Notes under the pieces: model-generated
Seen by the model: only the letters and a program-made list of their open reading frames with translations
The model's database searches: none
Told to the model about the DNA's origin: nothing
Program-made: the position numbers and the translations under genes
Part shown: in pieces, positions 61,402 through 64,000 of the stretch
Position numbering within the stretch: position 1 is the stretch's first letter
Layout of the letters: each line of letters opens with the position of its first letter
Origin: Macrobrachium rosenbergii
Taxonomy: Eukaryota > Arthropoda > Malacostraca > Decapoda > Palaemonidae
Assembly (NCBI RefSeq): GCF_040412425.1
Contig: NC_089766.1
Coordinates: 17,093,508-17,157,507 of the forward strand
Direction of reading: 5' to 3'
DNA length: 64,000 nt

Positions 61402-61569
61402 ATGGTGCGTTGTCAGGAGCAGGGTGCACCGCTGTGCTGAACCAGGCCAGCGGGCATGAAGTCTGCAGGTCCCACTCCGGCTGCGCTGTCCACGTGGGGA
61501 CCTGACTGTTTGGCACCAGGACGGTTGTGAAGTGTGCTGCGCTCTACTGAGCAGGTTCTGGATGAGTCG
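61402..61569 (+). pseudogene. Cys/His-rich (zinc-finger-like) segment before gag
   Basis: ATG at 61402 opens MVRCQEQG. With one frame change near 61431 the reading continues CTAVLNQASGHEVCRSHSGC + AVHV, and after another (~61500) DLTVWHQDGCEVCCALLSRF + WMS. The Cys/His spacing suggests a zinc-binding module. It ends at TCG|GTAAG, a plausible splice donor, and CTCCTTTTAG at 61650 is a plausible acceptor just before the open gag frame. An N-terminal gag exon joined by a ~80-base intron is inferred, not shown. Confidence 0.4.
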
Positions 61570-61650
61570 GTAAGAAAATCTTCCACTCCCGATTAACGTT
61601 TATCCTCAATTTTGTCTTTGATGGATAATTGTAACATGTTCTCCTTTTAG

Positions 61651-63742
61651 GAGACCCAATCACCTATCTTCCTTTCCCCTTTTCAGATTGACCGCAGCTC
61701 CGGGACTCCGCTTTATCGACCCTTAAGTCCTGGGTCGGCGGCGGGGAGGAACGTCGGGGCAGGGAAACCCTACATCCTCTGCAAGGACGTTTGCAATGTT
61801 CTCTTCCCCGGCGCCTGGATCTCGGCTTCTGTTGCGGATGAGATAGCCGCCCCCTTAATCGCCGGGATCCGGGAGATGACGCAGCCCTCCCAAGAAGAAG
61901 TCGCTGCTTGCGGTATTGTAGCGGAAGACGTTGCGGCCCTCAACCTCAACCTAGAGCCTATGAACGTGGACTTGGAACAGCCAGGTAAGGGGGTAAGTGA
62001 GGCAGGTGATCTATTATTCAGTTCTCCCTCTTCTACTGCTTCTTCCTTCAGAGGATTTGTGAAATCCTCTTGCCTTATGGACGGTGCAAGGTCTACCGTC
62101 CCTAAGGTGAAATCTGTTAAGAAAAAGACCTTGAAATCCCAGAGGGTCCACTCCGAGGTTCCCTAGAAGATGTCACGGCCCCCTAGCCCCGTGCCGTCTA
62201 CAAGCAAGGCCTCTACTTCTGGGAAGGGAGCACGGTCAAAGCATAGTAAGGAGACTCCCACCCCTCCTTCCTTTGACGTGGAAGCGTTTGCTGAGCTTCT
62301 TATGAAGCAGTTTGACAAGAGAGTTGACGACAAGCTGTCGCAATTCTCGAATCAGCTGTCTTCTTCAAACGCTTCTATGCTCTCCTTATCAGAGGAGGTG
62401 AAGTCACAGAGGACTTTGATCTCCGGGTTCATGAGTGGCGGAGCGGCCAACAAACCCTTCTCCATCCCAGATACTTCCAACCTGCCCCCTTTCGATAAAG
62501 GGAACCCCTGGCGCCTGACCCTCTTTGCTCCCCAACATGAGGGTACCCTCACTATTGAGGGCTTAGGCACTCGCAGGTTGGAAGAACTGGAATTCTTCCT
62601 TCCAAACCTGAAATCTCCTTACGCAGGTTATGCCAGGCTTACAGAGGAGGCTTGGATCCGGTCCGATAAGGTCCCAAAGGAGACAGTCATCTTCCCGAGG
62701 ACCAGGCCCAATCAGCCCCCTACGACGGACCTTGTCGGAGTGGCAGGCGGAGAATACAAAGCTCACTCCGGCAAAGGTGCATTTACCATGTTCTCTCTCT
62801 GGGCCCTCCCCACTCCATGCACCTCTAAAGTCGCCTCCCTCACCAACCAAGCTTGCGTGGAGGGCAAACCAGTTCCTCATCTCCGGGAGATAGATCCCAC
62901 ATCGCTGGTCTTACCCGGAGATTCCCAGTATTGGGCGGCAACCCGGATACCTTTACGGTTACCCGGCTGGACCCTGACTGCGCCTCTAACCTCTTTAGCA
63001 AGCAACTCCCAGAATCCCAGAGTCGCTCCTGAAGGCCGAAGCAGACGCTAAGGACAGACTTAGTAGATCCTTAAACTCATTGACTTTGGCAGAGGCGACG
63101 TCAGTGGTATACTGCGAGGATCCTCTTTTCCAGGTGTTGACAAAATCTCTCCTGGGAAGTTTCCAACAGGACCTCTATGATTTCGTAAAGGCCTGATTGA
63201 ACTGCCGGAAGCACATCTTTTCGGCAGCTTCCATCCGTCATGAGCCTAACAGGCTCATAAAAAACTCCATCTGGGGAGCTAACCTGTTCCCTCAGGAAGA
63301 GGTTGATGCAGTCCTAGCAGAGGCAACTAGGGCCAACCAGAGTCTCCGTTCCCGTTGGGGTTTGTCCTCCAAGAGGAAGCAATCTGAGCCCGCCGAACTC
63401 ACCTAAACAGGGAAGAAGTTCAAGAAATTCAAGCGGCTCCGACTCAAGACAGTACTGCAGGCCGTCCAGGTCCCGGCCCTGGACATCCCTCAACCTCCCA
63501 ACCTCAGCCTCAACCTCAGTATGTGCTGGTTCAACCAGCCCATCAACCTCTCGCTGCCCCTTCTTACGTATCCTCCCCTGCTTATAATGCCTCTTACGAA
63601 AGCCAGGGAGCATTTCGGTCAATCCAAAATGCAAAAGGAACGAGCTAGAGGGTACTTCAGAGGTAGAGGTTCATCCCGCTCCTCCTCCAAAGGAAGGGGA
63701 GGCAGGGGATCTAGAGGAGGCAGGCCCTCTCCCGCACAGTGA
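61651..63742 (+). pseudogene. DIRS-like gag pseudogene
   Basis: One frame is open from 61651 (ETQSPIFLSPFQIDRSSGTP) through ATG 61876 to TAG at 62164, and resumes at 62167 to about 62940 (including PSFDVEAFAELLMKQFDKRV). Frame changes near 62941 and 63027 lead to LLKAEADAKDRLSRSLNS and DPLFQVLTKSLLGSFQQDLY. TGA (63194) interrupts FVKA*LNCRKHIFSAASIRHEP. TAA (63404) follows KRKQSEPAELT. The C-terminus RGYFRGRGSSRSSSKGRGG is basic and Gly/Arg/Ser-rich, a likely RNA-binding tail. Intact, it would form the ribonucleoprotein particle. At least two stops and three frameshifts make it non-functional. Confidence 0.65.
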
Positions 63743-63752
63743 GATATCTCAG

Positions 63753-64000
63753 GTAGGCGGGAGGTTGTATCATTTTCGGGACCAGTGGAGCTTCAGTCCC
63801 TGGGCCCAGAGCATAGTCTCCAAAGGATTGGGGTGGAGTTGGATCAAAAGTCCTCCCCCCCCCGATCAGGTTCCATCAATCACCCTCCAAGGCTCTGAAG
63901 GACTTTGTGAAAGATCTGTTAATAAAGAGGGCAATAAAGAAAGCGAGACATCTGAAATTTCAGGGCAGACTATTCAGCGTCCCAAAGAAAGGTTCCAGTC
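63753..64000 (+). pseudogene. DIRS-like pol, N-terminal reverse transcriptase part (partial)
   Basis: VGGRLYHFRDQWSFSPWAQS and IVSKGLGWSWIKSP run up to a run of nine C (63855-63863), after which the frame shifts to IRFHQSPSKALKDFVKDLLI and KKARHLKFQGRLFSVPKKGS at the window end. (V)GGRL..F...W....W....V..G is the usual opening of DIRS-type pol, and LFSVPKK corresponds to RT block 1 (L.(L/V)PKK). The C-run shift breaks this copy or is an assembly error. The catalytic Asp motifs lie beyond the window. Confidence 0.6.

Larger units (their letters stand above)
58980..64000 (+). mobile_element. DIRS1-like tyrosine-recombinase retrotransposon, 5' portion (continues beyond window)
   Basis: A GC-richer block starts near 58,980 (TTTCTCGACCTGTGTCAGCC). 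Order: long untranslated leader, Cys/His-rich segment, gag ORF with an Arg/Gly/Ser-rich C-terminus, and RT start in an overlapping position. The gag sequence and the RT opening (RDQWSFSPWAQSIVSKGLGW; KKARHLKFQGRLFSVPKK) resemble DIRS1-like elements of decapods. The downstream RT, RNase H, DNA-methylase-like and tyrosine recombinase domains and the split inverted terminal repeats cannot be seen. Stops and frameshifts show a dead copy. A Gypsy-type element is less likely because no protease or LTR is seen. Confidence 0.65.

Overview
The window reads as repeat-rich, non-coding DNA from a large animal genome. A decapod crustacean (shrimp, prawn or crayfish) is the best fit. The grounds are: very dense, long AT, CT/GA and AAT microsatellites; several short dispersed families present 4 to 6 times each in both orientations; a GC-richer DIRS1-like retrotransposon of the sort known from decapods; and relics of mariner, Helitron, PIF/Harbinger-like, pogo-like and Jockey/CR1-like elements. 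The clade call is inference. I see no intact protein-coding gene, no tRNA or rRNA gene and no CRISPR array. Nearly all long ORFs are translated microsatellites.

Left part (1-45,750). Microsatellites are interleaved with small mobile elements. Three families recur. Family A is SINE-like (~300 bp, ends in a CCCCTACGGGG-type hairpin; six copies, one with a 12-bp target duplication). Family B is a tRNA-derived SINE (~275 bp; five copies, three with 13-15 bp target duplications). Family C (~380 bp; four copies) is a chain of hairpins. Single elements are a 1.08-kb nested foldback element (3894-4973), a CAC-ended MITE candidate (12128-12391), a 5S-rRNA-derived segment (~13705-13790), a Helitron-like element with exact A|TC...CTAG|T ends (14109-14652), a TAA-flanked MITE beside an inverted partial copy (21197-21833), a mariner with identical 29-bp inverted repeats but a broken transposase (34342-35577), and a PIF/Harbinger-like element with a decayed MADF gene (39050-40292). 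A very old retroelement relic (RT fragment at 45689-45742, gag-like traces upstream) is split by a family B SINE.

Middle (45,750-57,130). About 11 kb is strikingly free of long microsatellites and SINEs; the only insertion I recognise is a pogo/Tigger-type MITE (54820-55174). At its right edge the minus strand holds a candidate terminal exon (57126-56836): a good splice acceptor, 30 open codons, one in-frame TGA, then 65 open codons. A long 3' UTR running leftward is one reading; this is unproven.

Right end (57,130-64,000). Two LINE relics (57350-57660 plus; 58245-58930 minus) precede a DIRS1-like retrotransposon that starts near 58,980 and runs off the window. Its leader carries a recurring ACTCCGGCGG-type motif and a Cys/His-rich segment. 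A gag ORF (61651-63742) broken by stops and frameshifts follows, ending in an Arg/Gly/Ser-rich tail, and then the start of the reverse transcriptase. The downstream RT, RNase H, methylase and tyrosine recombinase would lie beyond the window.
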